A DNA stretch of 64,000 nt, taken from Adenophora triphylla var. japonica (Eukaryota; Streptophyta; Magnoliopsida; Asterales; Campanulaceae). Positions within the stretch are counted from its first letter, which is position 1; each line of letters begins with the position of its first letter. Location: assembly GCA_022495995.1 (NCBI GenBank), contig JAFEMH010000075.1, positions 727,001 through 791,000 of the forward strand, in the 5' to 3' direction. The notes beneath the pieces were generated by a model, which was not told the DNA's origin, did not search any database, and worked only from the letters and a program-made list of their open reading frames with translations. This document shows positions 22,160-33,316 of the stretch, piece after piece. The translations under genes were made by a program, and so were the position numbers.

Positions 22160-23741
22160 TTGCAATTTGTTAAGAACTACGCATTTACCTTTGATCCATT
22201 AGCTGAATTCTCTCAAATTCCTAAGGTTTCTTTCCCTCTTTCCATGGCTCCATTTCCTAAGCTATCGTCTCGGATGCAAGAGCGATACTTGGAAAATTTC
22301 CAGTCGTGGGTACCGAACCACACGAGGCAAAACAAGGGGTTTTTCGAGGGTTGTTACGGGATGAAATCTGTTTGGGTTTTGAAGTAGCTCATTCAAGATT
22401 GGGATCTTTTGAGAGCCGTGGCTCGTTTCTGGGATGTACGGAGGAATGTGTACAACTTCTCATACAACGAAATCACTCCTACGTTCAAAGATTTCCGGGC
22501 CATTCTGGGATGACCTGATACGGAACAGCTAGTTCTTCCCTATGCGGGTGGCATAGCCACTATTGAGAAGTTAGTGTCTCTGCTTGGTATCTCGGCTGGA
22601 GAAGCATACGGGATGCTGATATTGAACACAGTCTATGTCGACATTTCGAGGCTGCCCGATAGATTTGCTAGTGTTGAGGGGAGCGTCTTCATGTGGGATG
22701 CGTTTGCTCTGTGCGCGATTGCTACTTTATTGACATTCATGTCCTTGGGTGTGTGCCATCACAGCGTACTGGACCTGGTGAGGCAGTGCCGGAGCAGAGG
22801 GGACATCATGCCTTTGGCCTTGGGCGAGACGTTCCTGGGCATAGGTCGGATGGCGACCGGCAGGCGATACATGTGGGGAGAGAGTCCTGCTATGCTTACC
22901 ATGTGGTTGAGGGAGAGGTTGCAGATGATGCCCGAGGTGCCAATGTCTTGTGATGCTTGGTCCTTTTCTCGACATCCTTTGGTGATAGGGGGTGATCAGG
23001 CTTAACTGGAGCTCCGGATGGCTAGACTCCGCACGCATCACTTGCGGTGGTGGGTTCCTCACTGGAAGTTACAGACTTGTCAGACCGTTCAGGAGGGTCT
23101 CTCGGTTGTCAGAGTGCTAGGGCTGTCCCAGACGTCCTTCTACATTCCAACTTTGGTCTTTGCGACGATGCAGTGGAGCAAAGCCACTGACGGGTTTAGT
23201 TCACGCTGCTACCTTCGAGGTGGGATCTCTGCTGATGGAAGATCCTTCGACGCTATTGCTGCTCACACGGTTGTGGCAATACACGTCCTTTCCTGCCAGG
23301 GTTCTCTTTCACCGGAGAGGGGGCACTGTTCTGTCTACGCAGTATCTGAACTGGTATGAAGAGTGTATTGGGGAGACACAGATGGCCATCTCATGGAGAC
23401 GGAATGAGCTGTTGGGTGTTGATTACCTTGACTGCTCGACCTTGAGGAGGGCCGAAGCGGGGGCTAACCCTCAGAATCGTACTGGGGACGACATGGCTGA
23501 CTATGAGGCTAATGCTGATCAGGAGGCCGATCAAAGCACGGTTATGATGACTCGAAGAGAGGCTGCTCAAGATAGAGCTAGGGAAAGGGCTGCGTTGGTA
23601 GCTGCCGGTTTGACGGAGGCATCGGGAAGGGTCCCTGAGCCAGGTAGAAGGACTACGGGAATATTCCCTGTGAAGGTGAAGAATACTCGCCGCAGAAAAG
23701 GGAAGGGGAAGAAGGATGAAGGACCAAGTACGGGAGACTAG
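22160..23741 (+). pseudogene. Second antisense frame, DUF7745/PMD-relative
   Basis: Antisense to pol. With stops at about 22384, 22512 and 23003 and a frame change near 23170, the reading runs: LLRAVARFWDVRRNVYNFSY and ITPTFKDFRAILG (22390-22512); a helical middle with GEAYGMLILNTVYVD, DAFALCAIATLLTF and IMPLALGETFLGIGRM; VVRVLGLSQTSFY; YLNWYEECIG; and a basic tail rich in Arg and Lys (RRRKGKGKKDEG). The LTPT-like motif and layout resemble plant DUF7745 proteins, which are common in transposons. Function is unknown. A related C-terminal part is at 45770-46653 in the smaller Tat element. Confidence 0.6.
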
Positions 23742-24098
23742 GTTGACCTTGCTGTCCTGAGTATCCACCCACTGTCATTGCAGACACATTAACTGATTAA
23801 TGTTTTATTTTAGTTTTGCTAGCGTGTAGCGAGTCAAGAGTTGACCGTGCTTGAACTCATCAAAGATTGTTTTAACCGTAATGAATTTGTAGGTTAATTG
23901 AAAAGAGTTTTTCGAAACACAAGCAATTGATGCTTATTTGTTTTTTTTTTTTTGAGAAAAGCAAAGACAAAAGAAGTGCGACCCTGTTTTTTACCTGGAT
24001 CATTGTTGGGAATGTATCCAGTTGGGTATTACTCTTTTAGCACTTTAATTTTACTAAGGGGTGGTGTATGGGGAAGGAGAGTTGACTCGTGCTCTTCC
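23742..24098. other. Junction between antisense frame and integrase
   Basis: No gene. The stretch from about 23757 (CTGAGTATCCACCCACTGTC) to 23890 is clearly homologous to 46668-46800 in the smaller Tat element, including GACCGTGCTTGAACTCATCA. This conserved segment may hold 3' ends of transcripts from both strands. A poly-T run is at 23941-23953. Confidence 0.5.
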
Positions 24099-25185
24099 TC
24101 AAATGAAGTATCTGCGAAGCTTGCTTCCGTTCACGGGGTTAATGAAAGGGTTCCCGTCCAAATCTGCTAACTTCATGTCTCCTCTGGAGAAGATTCTTTG
24201 TACCACAAACGGTCCTATCCAGGTAGGCTCCCACTTTCCGAGGGGATTGGTCTGCGTAGGAGGCTTTTCCTTTAGCACCAAGTCGCCTTCCCTGATGTCT
24301 CGGATCTTGACTTTCTTATCGAACGCTCGGGCCATTCTGCTCTGGTAGGCTCGAGTGTGTTCCATGGCTTTCAATCTGCGCTCGTCGAGTAGAGCAAGTT
24401 CGTCGTGACGGCTCTGTAGCCATTCGACCTCATTGATCACGTTTTCCAAGAGGAATCGGAGGGATGGAATTTCCAATTCCACGCGTAACATTGCTTCCAT
24501 TCCGTAGGTAAGTGCGAACGAAGTCTCCCCTGTGGCAGTTTTGACTGATGTTCTGTATCCCCAGAGGGCTAGATGTAGCTTTTCGGGCCAGTCCCGACCT
24601 CTGGTGGTCATCATTCTGATTATCATTGCGAGAGTCTTGTTTGCTGCCTCTACTGCACCATTGGTTTGTGGTCTGTAGGGAGAAGACTTGTGACGTGTGA
24701 CTCTGAATTCGGTCAGTAGTTGGTCACGATCTCCTTCGAAGTGGGTCCCATTGTCGGATTTGATCTCATTGGGCACTCTGTATCGGCACATGATGTTCTC
24801 CTTGATGAACTCGGCCACCTTCTTGGAATTCAGTACCTTGTATGATCTGGCTTCTACCCATTTGGTGAAGTAGTCGACTGCGACTAGAATGAACTCGTGA
24901 CCATTGCTCCCTGGTGGAGTGATTTTGCCGATGACGTCGATTCCCCATGTGGCGAAAGGCCATGGCGTAGTCATGCAATAGAGTTCGTGAGGAGGGATGT
25001 GATTGAGGTTAGAGAATCATTGACATTTGTCGCAGATTTGGATGAACTGGATGTAGTCTGTTTCCATCGATATCCAATAGTATCCCATACGGAGGATGAT
25101 CTATGTCAATGCTCGGGCGTTCATGTGCGGACCGCAGGTTCCGTTGTGAACTTCGTTCATTAGCTCCCTGGCTTTTTTTTTGTTT
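24099..25185 (-). pseudogene. Tat integrase
   Basis: The core is uninterrupted for 291 codons (24974-24099): first Asp in WGIDVIGKITP, second in KSDNGTHFEG, Glu in GAVEAANK, then LTYGMEAMLRVELEIPS and a C-terminal domain ending LRRYFI. The zinc finger upstream (25185-24990) is visible as H...H...CDKC but contains two stops. The enzyme would insert the cDNA. The second half (24010-24577) has an inverted near-copy at 29047-29633. Confidence 0.88.
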
Positions 25186-25615
25186 ACACACCGAAGGAGT
25201 AGCCCTTGGTGGCGCTTCTTGTACAACATACCCCCAAAATGACGAAAAAGGATGCCAGGCATTTTAATGCCATCATGTTTTTGGCTTTGATCCCTTCTTT
25301 GTATTTTCCATCTTCATTTGTGAAGGAAGCTTCTCCGTTTTGGAGGTACTGGTATATTTGATTGTACTAGGGTTCGTCGATCGTTTCATTTTTTATTTCG
25401 ATCTCACAGCAATAAGCGGGTGTTTCCCGTCTGCCTATTCTGAGGGGTTTTACTGATTTCCCATCGGGGATTTCGACAAGAGATGCAAGGGTTGCCAGGG
25501 CATCTGCGAAGCGGTTCCTGTCTCTTGGCAAATAGTGGAAAGAGATGTCCTTGAACTGAGCAATGAGCTCCTCTATGTACGCGTGGTACTTCTGGAGGCC
25601 AGAATCTATCGTCTT
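25186..25615 (-). pseudogene. Linker between archaeal RNase H and integrase
   Basis: Pol polyprotein sequence with short open pieces on the - strand and several stops. No catalytic motif is seen. Its position and the conserved spacing of Tat pol are the only support. Confidence 0.5.
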
Positions 25616-25984
25616 CTATTTGTTGGACACTTGATTAATGATCAATGCTGAGTCTCCGTATACTTCCAGTTCTGAGATGTTGCGCTCGAGGGCGGCTTCC
25701 ACACCGGCTGCAGAGGCTTCATATTCTGCTGCATTGTTGGTTGTTTCAAAATTCAGTTTGATGGTTATGGGAGTATGCTCGTCCTTGGGATCGACAAGGA
25801 GCATTCCAATACCATTTCCCTTCTTGTTGGCTGCCCCATCGAAGAAGAGTTGCCAGCGGTTTGCGCTGTCGAGTGAGAAGATTCCGTCGTTCGGAAACTG
25901 CGGATCAGGACCCTTGGGCTCACTGCTTGGGAAGTCTGCCAGCTGATCTGCCATTACTCTGCCCTTTGTTGATTTTTTGACCAT
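25616..25984 (-). pseudogene. Archaeal-type RNase H (second RNase H) of Tat
   Basis: Reads WQLFFDGAANKKGNGIGMLL, then NNAAEYEA, then VYGDSALIINQV. This gives three of the acidic residues of an RNase H fold (D, E, D) in the archaeal/type-I-like arrangement that marks Tat elements. It lies between the first RNase H and integrase, as expected for the lineage. It would degrade RNA in RNA:DNA hybrids. Confidence 0.85.
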
Positions 25985-26134
25985 TTACTTGATGTCAAAC
26001 TCAGCCAGCAAGAATGACCACTTAGCTAGTCGCATTGACAGGGATGGCTTGTCAAAGAGATATCGGACGGGGTCCATTTTGGAGACTAGGAGCACTGAAT
26101 GTGACTGCATGTAGTGTTTCAGTTTCCCAACTAC

Positions 26135-27330
26135 TCATACCAAGGCGGTACATGTTTTCTCTAATGCTGAGTAGCTGAGTTCACTTCCTTGAAGCTTTCG
26201 GCTTACGAAGTAGATTGCATGCTCAACCTTGGAATCTTTCTGTTCTTGTGCAAGCATTGCTCCGATTGACGTGTCTGTTACTGTCAAGTACAGGAGTAGT
26301 GGCTTGTCTTCATGTGGTAGGCACAGAATTGGGGGATTCACCAAGTATGTCTTGATTTTTCTCGAAAGCCGTGTCGGCACTCGGCGTCCCAATTGATGTC
26401 GGCATTCTTCTTCATCGGTTTGAACAATGGGCTCACAGAAGATGTCAACCGGTTGATGAAGCGGCCCGATGTACCGAAGTCTTCCCATAAAGCTTTTCAC
26501 TTGTCGTAGTGCGAGGCGGCTTCATGTCGATGATGGCCTTGATTTTCTTGGGATCGACTTCGATATCTCTTTCGTAACCATGTACCCCAGTGCTTTGCCT
26601 CGCTTGACGCCGAAGGTGCACTTCGCGAGGTTCAATCTCATGGAGTGCTTTACGAGTCTCGTTGAAGAACTTTCTCAGATCTGTCATGTGCCGCCCGTCC
26701 GATCCTCTAGAGTGGATGATCATGTCGTCGACATATATTTCGATTTCTTTTGTGAATCATGTCATGTAAGAGAGGCATTGCGGCCCGGTAAGTAGCCCCA
26801 GCATTCTTCAGACCGAACGGCATGACCGTGTAGCAGTATGTCCCCCACTGAGTGTTGAAAGCAGTCTTGGCTTGATCTTCCTCGGACATTTTGATCTGGT
26901 TGTATCCAGCGAACCCATCCACGAAGGATTTTACCTCGAAATTTTCCGTGGTTTCGACTAGCATGTCGATGTTAGGCAGTGGGAAATCATCTTTAGGGCT
27001 GGCCTTGTTGAGATCCCGGAAATCTACGCAGCATCTGACCTTTCCATTGGCCTTGGTGACCGTCACGATATTGGAGAGCCAGGTCGGGTACTCAATCACT
27101 CTGATGAAACCAACTCAGAGCATTTTCTCAATTTCTTCTTTCACTTGCAAGGACCACTCTGGCTTGATGTTGCGCAACTTCTGTTTGACAGGCTTGGATT
27201 CTGGATCCAGGGGAATTCTGTGCTACACGATTGAGGGATCGAGTCCTGGCATGTCCTGGTATGACCAGGCGAACACGTCAACATACTCCCGGAGGAGGTT
27301 TATCAGGGCTTCCATTTATGCATCGGCGAA
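26135..27330 (-). pseudogene. Tat reverse transcriptase and first RNase H
   Basis: Reading leftward: RT N-terminus with stops (PEWSLQVKEEIEKML), VRCCVDFRDLNKASPKDDFP, VDGFAGYNQIKMS, VMPFGLKNAGATY, and the catalytic YVDDMIIHS after a frame change near 26740. Then comes the RT thumb with further frame changes, and the first RNase H (LYLTVTDTSIGAMLAQE, AIYFVSRKL), whose catalytic Asp positions look degenerate. At least three stops and two frameshifts disable it. Confidence 0.85.
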
Positions 27331-28295
27331 GAAACTGCCCACTTGTGTCTCTTTAGGCTCTTGCACTGACCCCATGTTCACTTTGGTCATAACCTCTTCG
27401 GCAGCTTGCGCCCGGTTGTCCTCTTGGTCAACTACACGCTTGAGAACTTCTTTAATGTATTGTTCGTTTAATGTGTCTGCTTCTTTATCAATTGATTCGT
27501 TATTACCGTCTATTAAGTTGTTTGTTAACTTATCAATTGTTAAAGTGGCAATGAGGGGATACTCCGAAAGATCAGATTTTTCATTAGATGCGAATGGAAA
27601 TACATTGTTGGCTACATTATCATAGTCCTCCGGCGTAAGGCCGTTGGACGACTCAGAGGACTGGACTCTGACAAGGACTGACTCAAAGGGTTCGAGATCG
27701 GGTTTAGGGAGATGTGGGTGCGGGCCCAGCTTGTCATCCAATTCTGCCTAGCTTGCCCTTGGTCCAGTGAAAGTTACCCAGTTCTTCAGTGGCATTGCTG
27801 GATGCTTGATGAGGGTTCGGGGGTCGAGAGGCTTGGCTTCTGCTGTCCCAATCATGGCGATCATGCTGTTTTCGGAGCCCCAATCAATCAGGTTTGGCAC
27901 CTCCATGACTTCTTCAAAAAGACTCTGTGGAGCTGGTCCACTGAGAGCGTCTTCTATGAATTCTGTTTCCTTCTACTTCAGAGTTACTGTCTCGAATGTG
28001 GCCTCGGCGGCTGATTCGAACAATTTGTTTCCCATGGAGATTGCCTCGAGCTGCTCTTCCAAGTCTGGGATTCCCTTGAATGTGTGCTCAGGTTGGACTG
28101 TGGTGGCAATTGGTCCAGGTAGAGTTGTGATGTCGAGGAATGCTCCCCTTATCGGATTAGCCTTGAGTCCTCTGAAGCGCTTGAGGCCCCGTGCTAGGCT
28201 TTTCCATCCTTTCAGAAGTTTCGTCTTTGACTATCCACTGCTTCTTTCTCATCTTCATCGGTTCCACTATCGGTCCCCTCGATTCTGCTGTCGGT
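27331..28295 (-). pseudogene. Protease-RT linker of Tat pol
   Basis: - strand pol sequence with an open stretch at 27741-27316 that is rich in acidic residues and lacks catalytic motifs. Its 3' part is clearly homologous to 48240-48540 in the smaller Tat element (for example GCAATGAGGGGATACTC in both). It anchors what was deleted there. Confidence 0.65.
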
Positions 28296-28372
28296 TCAGC
28301 TGTCGGTCCCCTCGGTTACGCTTTGTCGGTTCCCTTGTCGGTCCCCTCGGTTCTGGCTGTCGGTTCCCTTGG
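28259..28372. repeat. Short tandem repeat TCGGTCCCCTCGGTTCTG
   Basis: About five imperfect units of CTGTCGGTCCCCTCGGTT-like sequence of about 22-24 bp inside the linker. On the - strand it gives repeated residues (TEGTDSQNRG-like), so it expanded within coding sequence. Confidence 0.7.
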
Positions 28373-30077
28373 TGAAGTAATGAGCGAGGTCGAAACTGTA
28401 AGGTCGGAGGTTGGGTGTACCGTCGGAGGTTCCCTTTTTGCGGGCTGCTGTCTTGGTGTGGGCGAGCCTCTTGTCTTCCCTGATGTCAGCCGGTGTTGGC
28501 ACATAACCAAGCCCCTGGACCGTGGTGTGGTCCTTGACTTCAATGACTTGGTGTTGGTCCTGTAACCTTTTGCCGAGCCCCAGTCCTGGGATGAAGTTTA
28601 TGAGTTTCATCATCTTCATGGCGGGAGGAATCTTGTCTTGAAATAGTGGAAGGTCCACGCTGCATATTTGGATCTTGGAGGTCTCTAAAGTGAATCCAGT
28701 TAATGCCATGTCGTCATTATGCTTGATTTCTAACACTGGAATGTCGTTGGTGCTGGTCCCCTCAGTGGTGACGCTGTCGCCGTAGACTGTGGTTAGCTCG
28801 TTGCCTTGTATGAACTTGATGCACTGATGAAGGGTGGATGCCACGCCATTGATTTGATGCAGCCAGGGACGCCCCAGAATGGATGTGAAAGTGATTGGAA
28901 TGTCCAATACTTGGAATTCGGTGGAAATCATCCGCTTGCCAAACCAGATGTTTAGAGTAGCAACCCCGAGAACTGTACGGGAAGTAGAGTCATAGGCCTT
29001 GACAATGTGGTCTGAAGGCTTCAGATCTGTGGACTTGGCCTGAGAAGCTACATCTAGCGCTCTAGGGATACAGAACATCAGTCAGAACCGCCACAGGGGA
29101 GACTCCTTTCGCACTTACATACGAAATGGAAGCAATATTACCAGTGGAATTGGAAATTCCATCCCTCCGAGTCCTCTTGGAAAACGGGATCAATGAAGTC
29201 GAATGGCTTCAGAGCCGTCACGACGAAATTGCTCTACTCGATGAGCGCAGATTGAAAGCCATGGAGCATACTCGTGCCTACCAAAGCAGAATGGCCCGAG
29301 CATTTGATAAGAAAGTCAAGATCCGAGACATCAGATAAGGCGACTTGGTGCTAAAGGAAAAGCCTCCTACGCAGACCAATCCCCTCGGAAAGTGGGAGCC
29401 TACCTGGATAGGTCTGTTCGTGGTACAAAGAATCTTCTCCGGAGGAGCCATGAAGTTAGCAGATTTGGACGGGAACCCTTTCGTTAACCCCGTGAACGGA
29501 AGCAAGCCCCGCAGATACTTCATTTGAGGAAGAGCACGAGTCAACTCTCCTTCCCCATACACCACCCCTCATTAAAATTAAAGTGCTAAAAGAGTAATAC
29601 CCAACTGGATACATTCCCAATAATGATGCAGAGTGGCTCATTGTGATCAGCCCCAAATTTTGGAAGGTCCAAATCTGTGAAGGTGATAATGTTGCCGTAG
29701 TGGATGTTGCCAATCATCTGAATGACCTCGTCTGGGGTTGCGTCCACGGGGACCATGGTACGGGCCAGACTTTCCTCTAGATTAAGCTTGTGAGGATACG
29801 AGGATGTGAGCAGGGACCAAAGGGAAATGTTTGCCTGGGTCTGCTTGAGCTGAGTAAGGATCGGGTCCTCTTTTACAGAACTTGTGTCTTCGGGCAAGCC
29901 GGGTTGCGGTTCTGGCTCCGTTGGCTTTTTGGTAGCCTTAGGTGGTAATGCATGAATTTGACCTGATCGGTTCAGGACGCTGACATCAGGCTTGCTCCCT
30001 TCTGAACAGGCCACTCTGAGTTGAGCCATAGTCAGAGGAGGATTCCTCGTAGCGTAGGGCCATATGTCTTCCCTCAA
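28296..30077 (-). pseudogene. Protease 1 of Tat, split by an inverted pol fragment
   Basis: The upstream half (30077-29634) has the typical pre-protease linker (LKQTQANISLWSLL, then IITFTDLDLPKFGADHNEPL). The downstream half (29078-28296) resumes at ALDVASQAKSTDLKPSDHIV, then AYDSTSRTVLG and SILGRPWLHQINGVASTLHQ. The expected active-site segment (LVDNGS in protease 2 at 32592-33113) is missing and is replaced by the + strand insert at 29047-29633. The gene cannot encode a working protease. Confidence 0.8.
29047..29633 (+). pseudogene. Inverted copy of integrase 3' half
   Basis: This is the reverse complement of 24010-24577 with scattered substitutions. It starts at CTACATCTAGCGCTCTAGGG and runs through LEIPSLRVLLENGINEVEWL and PLGKWEPTWIG to the end of integrase and into its 3' flank (AAAGTGCTAAAAGAGTAATA). 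It lies in opposite orientation inside protease 1. One stop interrupts it after KIRDIR. It is a true inverted duplication about 5 kb away from its source sequence. Confidence 0.9.
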
Positions 30078-30078
30078 T

Positions 30079-31503
30079 TCATTGATTGTAGATGTGTTCC
30101 CGGGAGCTTCGGCAGCTTTTCGGATTCTGTCCCGGGATACGCTTAGGTTCCTCAGGGAGGTAGTTTATGGATTGCCGCAGCTGTTCGAACGTCAATGCGC
30201 AACAGTGGTTGCCAGGACTGAACTGTGCGTTGCTGACCCTCCGGGGGAGGTTGGAGAGTTCTTGGTTCATGCGAACTGTCTCCTTGATCTCTTCACGGTA
30301 TACCGCGCTCCTTTCCTTCTTGCTGAGCATGCTCAGGGCATTCTGGAGTTGGGTTTGGCGATATTCATGGTTTGCTAATTTTCCTCCACTCTTGGCCCAG
30401 ATCAACTTTCTTGCAGCAGAGCCTGCGTCGAGAGTTAGCGCATGCGTTTCTTCCCACGTGAGAATAGCCAGTGCTTCCTTGAACTGAATGCGGCAGTCTA
30501 GGTAAACCTTCATTGGAGAGAGCTTTCCCTTCTTCTTTATCTAGGTGGCGGGTATATCGGATGGTGAGTACACGACTTCCCGAACATCTGCCCGTGTAAC
30601 TGGTTGCTGTCCCAGTTGATCGTTTCTGCAAACAAATTCCGCAGTCTGTGGAATCTCCTTGAGCAGTTGTTGGAGATGTATTTCCATCTTTCTTTTCCTT
30701 TTGAATAGACCCTCCTCCCTCAGTTGGCCTTTTAGTTTGAGAGCGAAAATGATCCGTCCCCATCCTCCCAGGACCCTTGGGATTCCGATTTTGTTGACTT
30801 CATGTCTGGCTTGGAAGAGAATGGTTATATCGTCTTTGTCGTCGCTTTCACAGAGAACTTGCTTTCCTCAGGGAGATAAGCGTTGGTATTCGTTCTGCTG
30901 TGCCATTCCATCTCCTAGGTCATCGGGACCGTTGACCGCCCTCCCTTGGCAGAGGGGGTTGGATGAGAACAGACGGTAGTCCAGGAAATTGCCATGAGCA
31001 AAACCCTTGAGGTCGAACTGGTCTAGAGTGGCCTCTAGCTTTCTATCTGAAGCTGCTTGTGACACTTTAAAGACTTGGTCCCTGTGGGTCTTTTGAGCTT
31101 GGTTTTCGTCCCAGAGACGGTTCTCTTGAGCGGCTAGTTCCATGAGGGCTTTCCTTGCAAGAGCTAAACAGTCTCCGTAGGTGCGCGCCGTCTGACTAGT
31201 GTCTAGAACTGTGATCACATCCAAATCCCCGAACGGTGGAAACACTTGGATTATGTTGACGACGGAAGTCGGGCTGGGACAGTCCATGCGGCCCTCCTTG
31301 ATCTCGGTTACCAAGAAGTTCGCCCATATCTGCTTGATTGAACCCACGGGGGTGTTGAATTCTGTGATGTTGATAGTCTCGTGATCTCGCTGGATCGCCA
31401 AGTCTATCAAAGCTAGCAGTTTCTTTGGCGGGATGTTTGAATCCGTGGCCATGACGGCGGGAGCGGGAATTGAAATGGAGCATGTTGATGCTAAGGTGAT
31501 CAT
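30079..31503 (-). CDS. Unrecognised reading frame of about 475 codons
   Basis: The - strand frame is open from 31503 to 30079 except for TGA at about 30868 and TAG at about 30543. I could not assign a family. A plausible start is MATDSNIPPKKLLALIDLAI near 31448. The first 200 residues are mostly helical-looking and include EFNTPVGSIKQIWANFL and ARKALMELAAQENRLW. The later part is basic and glutamine-rich, with KRKRKMEIHLQQLLKEI and KLIWAKSGGKLANHEYRQTQ. No zinc finger, catalytic triad or membrane segment is evident. It lies in the gag-pol sense, between the two protease regions. It could be an extra Tat/Ogre-type frame of unknown function, or sequence acquired from host or virus. Confidence 0.45.
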
Positions 31504-31818
31504 TCCCTTCGTCGAAAGTTGACTCTGTCTTGCGGGGAAGACCTTTGCAGATGTTTTTAGGGTGGCTCTTTGGAAGCGTTCTGAGGTTGATCGATTTGTA
31601 GCGGGGTGAGGAGCTTTGTCTCCTTATTTGTGCCTTTGGCCTTGGCGCGCTTGTGGGGAAGCTTGGCTGACGACGGCACGGGCCGGTTGCAGCGGGGGCA
31701 GTAGCCGGAAGTGATGAGGAGCTCGAGCTCGATTGGCCGGGGCCTCGTTTACCATGAGCGGCGATCGTCGAGGTAACTTTGGCATTGCGAATCGATAATA
31801 AGGACCGGATCCTTGGTA
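31504..31818 (-). other. Basic Ser/Pro-rich linker
   Basis: The - strand carries an open frame from 31822 into the next gene, with a run of serines and many Arg/Pro residues (for example AHGKRGPGQSSSSSSSLP). It may be the N-terminal or joining part of the two unknown frames either side, shifted by small indels. No domain is visible. Confidence 0.4.
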
Positions 31819-32412
31819 TCATCGGGATATACGGAAAAGATGATGTTGACGAAGTCGTCGTCGAGTCACTTGATCGAGAGGGTTCTTTGTCGTGTCAACT
31901 TGATTGTTTCCAATTGTCGGATAACCGCACATGTACGGGATGTTGAGCTTGACAATTTCCATGGTATTAGAGCCGTGGTCGTAGGTGACATCATCGGGCT
32001 GGTGCCGTCCTCGAGCGAGCATATGTATGTAGGGATGCGCCGCGGATGCCGCGTCCTTGACTCCGTAGAGTCCTGATTCATCACCGTCTGACGGCTCAAC
32101 CCAGACGTAGGGATGCCTCGCATCCTGCTGTGCTGCTGGAGCTGCTAGAAAAACATCATGCCCTTCACTGGAGAAGAGGGGTTCAGCGGGTAATTCCTCG
32201 TGGAGGACGTCGCATACGACTACCATACATTTATCACGAGTGTGACGATGCTTGTTAACCTTTATGACGAAGATTTCCTCGCCGGGCGGGGCCAGAGAGT
32301 AGGATTGAAGGATGCTGACAAATCTCCGATCGGAGACAGGGGGTTTATGTGCCCGCATCATGGCGATGCTCAGTGTTTCTTTCCAGTCTGCCTCAAATGT
32401 TGGAAACGACAA
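31819..32412 (-). CDS. Unrecognised reading frame, 197 codons
   Basis: Uninterrupted on the - strand, beginning MSFPTFEADWKETLSIAMMR. It contains VIKVNKHRHTRDKCMVVVCD, an acidic stretch with WVEPSDGDESGLYGV, and a basic C-terminus (VTRRRLRQHHLFR). I do not recognise it. It follows protease 2 in the sense direction, so it might be that element's protease-RT linker. It does not resemble the linker at 27331-28295. Confidence 0.4.
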   Translation of the reverse strand: MSFPTFEADWKETLSIAMMRAHKPPVSDRRFVSILQSYSLAPPGEEIFVIKVNKHRHTRDKCMVVVCDVLHEELPAEPLFSSEGHDVFLAAPAAQQDARHPYVWVEPSDGDESGLYGVKDAASAAHPYIHMLARGRHQPDDVTYDHGSNTMEIVKLNIPYMCGYPTIGNNQVDTTKNPLDQVTRRRLRQHHLFRISR

Positions 32413-32591
32413 TTGAACTTGATGTATCGGACGCCGAGTGCACTTTTGCTCGAGGACGTTGACATTGTTAGCATCTCCGGACTCTGAGGGATTCTGATGA
32501 GATTTGCCCCGGTAGTCCCTTGGTCGATTTGAAGGAAGTAGCCCCGGTGCCTGGCTGCCGGCACGCTTGGCTGTTGTCTCGGCTTCGTTCC

Positions 32592-33316
32592 CTATGAGGA
32601 AACTGTCCCTCTGATGACTTCAAGATCTCCCTGACGGTTAATGAACTTGATGCATTGATGTAGACTGGAAGCTATGGCTTTCATGTGATGTAGCCAAGGG
32701 CATCCCAACAGAGCCGTGAATTCGAACGGAATGTCCATCACGTGGAATTTTGCTGGCACCATTTGGGTTTCGAGCCAGAGCTCCAGAGTCACCGTCCCCA
32801 GGATGGGACGAGACGTGCTGTCGTAGGCCTTGATAGTCCGGGTAGATGGAATCAAGTGGCCTTCGTCAATGCGTAGGGCTCGCATCATGCTGAGAGGGAG
32901 GACGTTAACGGCTGATCCGTTGTCTACCAATACTCCGGGGAGCGATATGGTGTTGAGCTTGAGAGTGATGTACAGAGCTTCATTGTGCCCCGAGGCATCT
33001 CTCGGCAGGTCCTCATCACAGAAAGTGAGCGTACTGCCATACAGTCGAGAATCGTAGATCTGGTCTCTATTCGGTGACCATGTATCCCAGGACTTTTCCT
33101 TTGACCACCCCAAATGAGCATTTTACGGGGTTAAGCCTCATCTTGTGTTGTCTTAGTCGATTGAAGAATTTTCTGAGATCTCTGAAGTGCGTATGTACAG
33201 AGCTTCATTGTGCCCCGAGGCATCTCTCGGCAGGTCCTCGTCACAGAAAGTGAGCGTACTGCCATACAGTCGGGAATCGTAGATCTGGTCTCTATCCGGA
33301 GAAGGAGAGTCATCAA
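32592..33316 (-). pseudogene. Protease 2 of Tat, with RT fragment and duplication
   Basis: Reads SGHNEALYITLKLN, then GVLVDNGSAVNVLPLS (active-site DNGS), AYDSTSRPILG and ALLGCPWLHHMKAIASSLHQ. This is a second Tat retropepsin, clearly different from protease 1. At 33075-33192 it is invaded by a piece of RT (HFRDLRKFFNRLRQHKMRL, then NPVKCSFGVVKGKVLGYMVT) in the same orientation. About 115 bp of protease sequence is present on both sides of the invader (32958-33074 and 33195-33305). The duplicated copies differ by only a few bases. Confidence 0.8.

Noticed and set aside
26891..27625. 244-codon + strand frame
   Set aside because: Opposite strand of Tat RT and linker. The - strand carries the conserved RT motifs, so this is a shadow despite its length.
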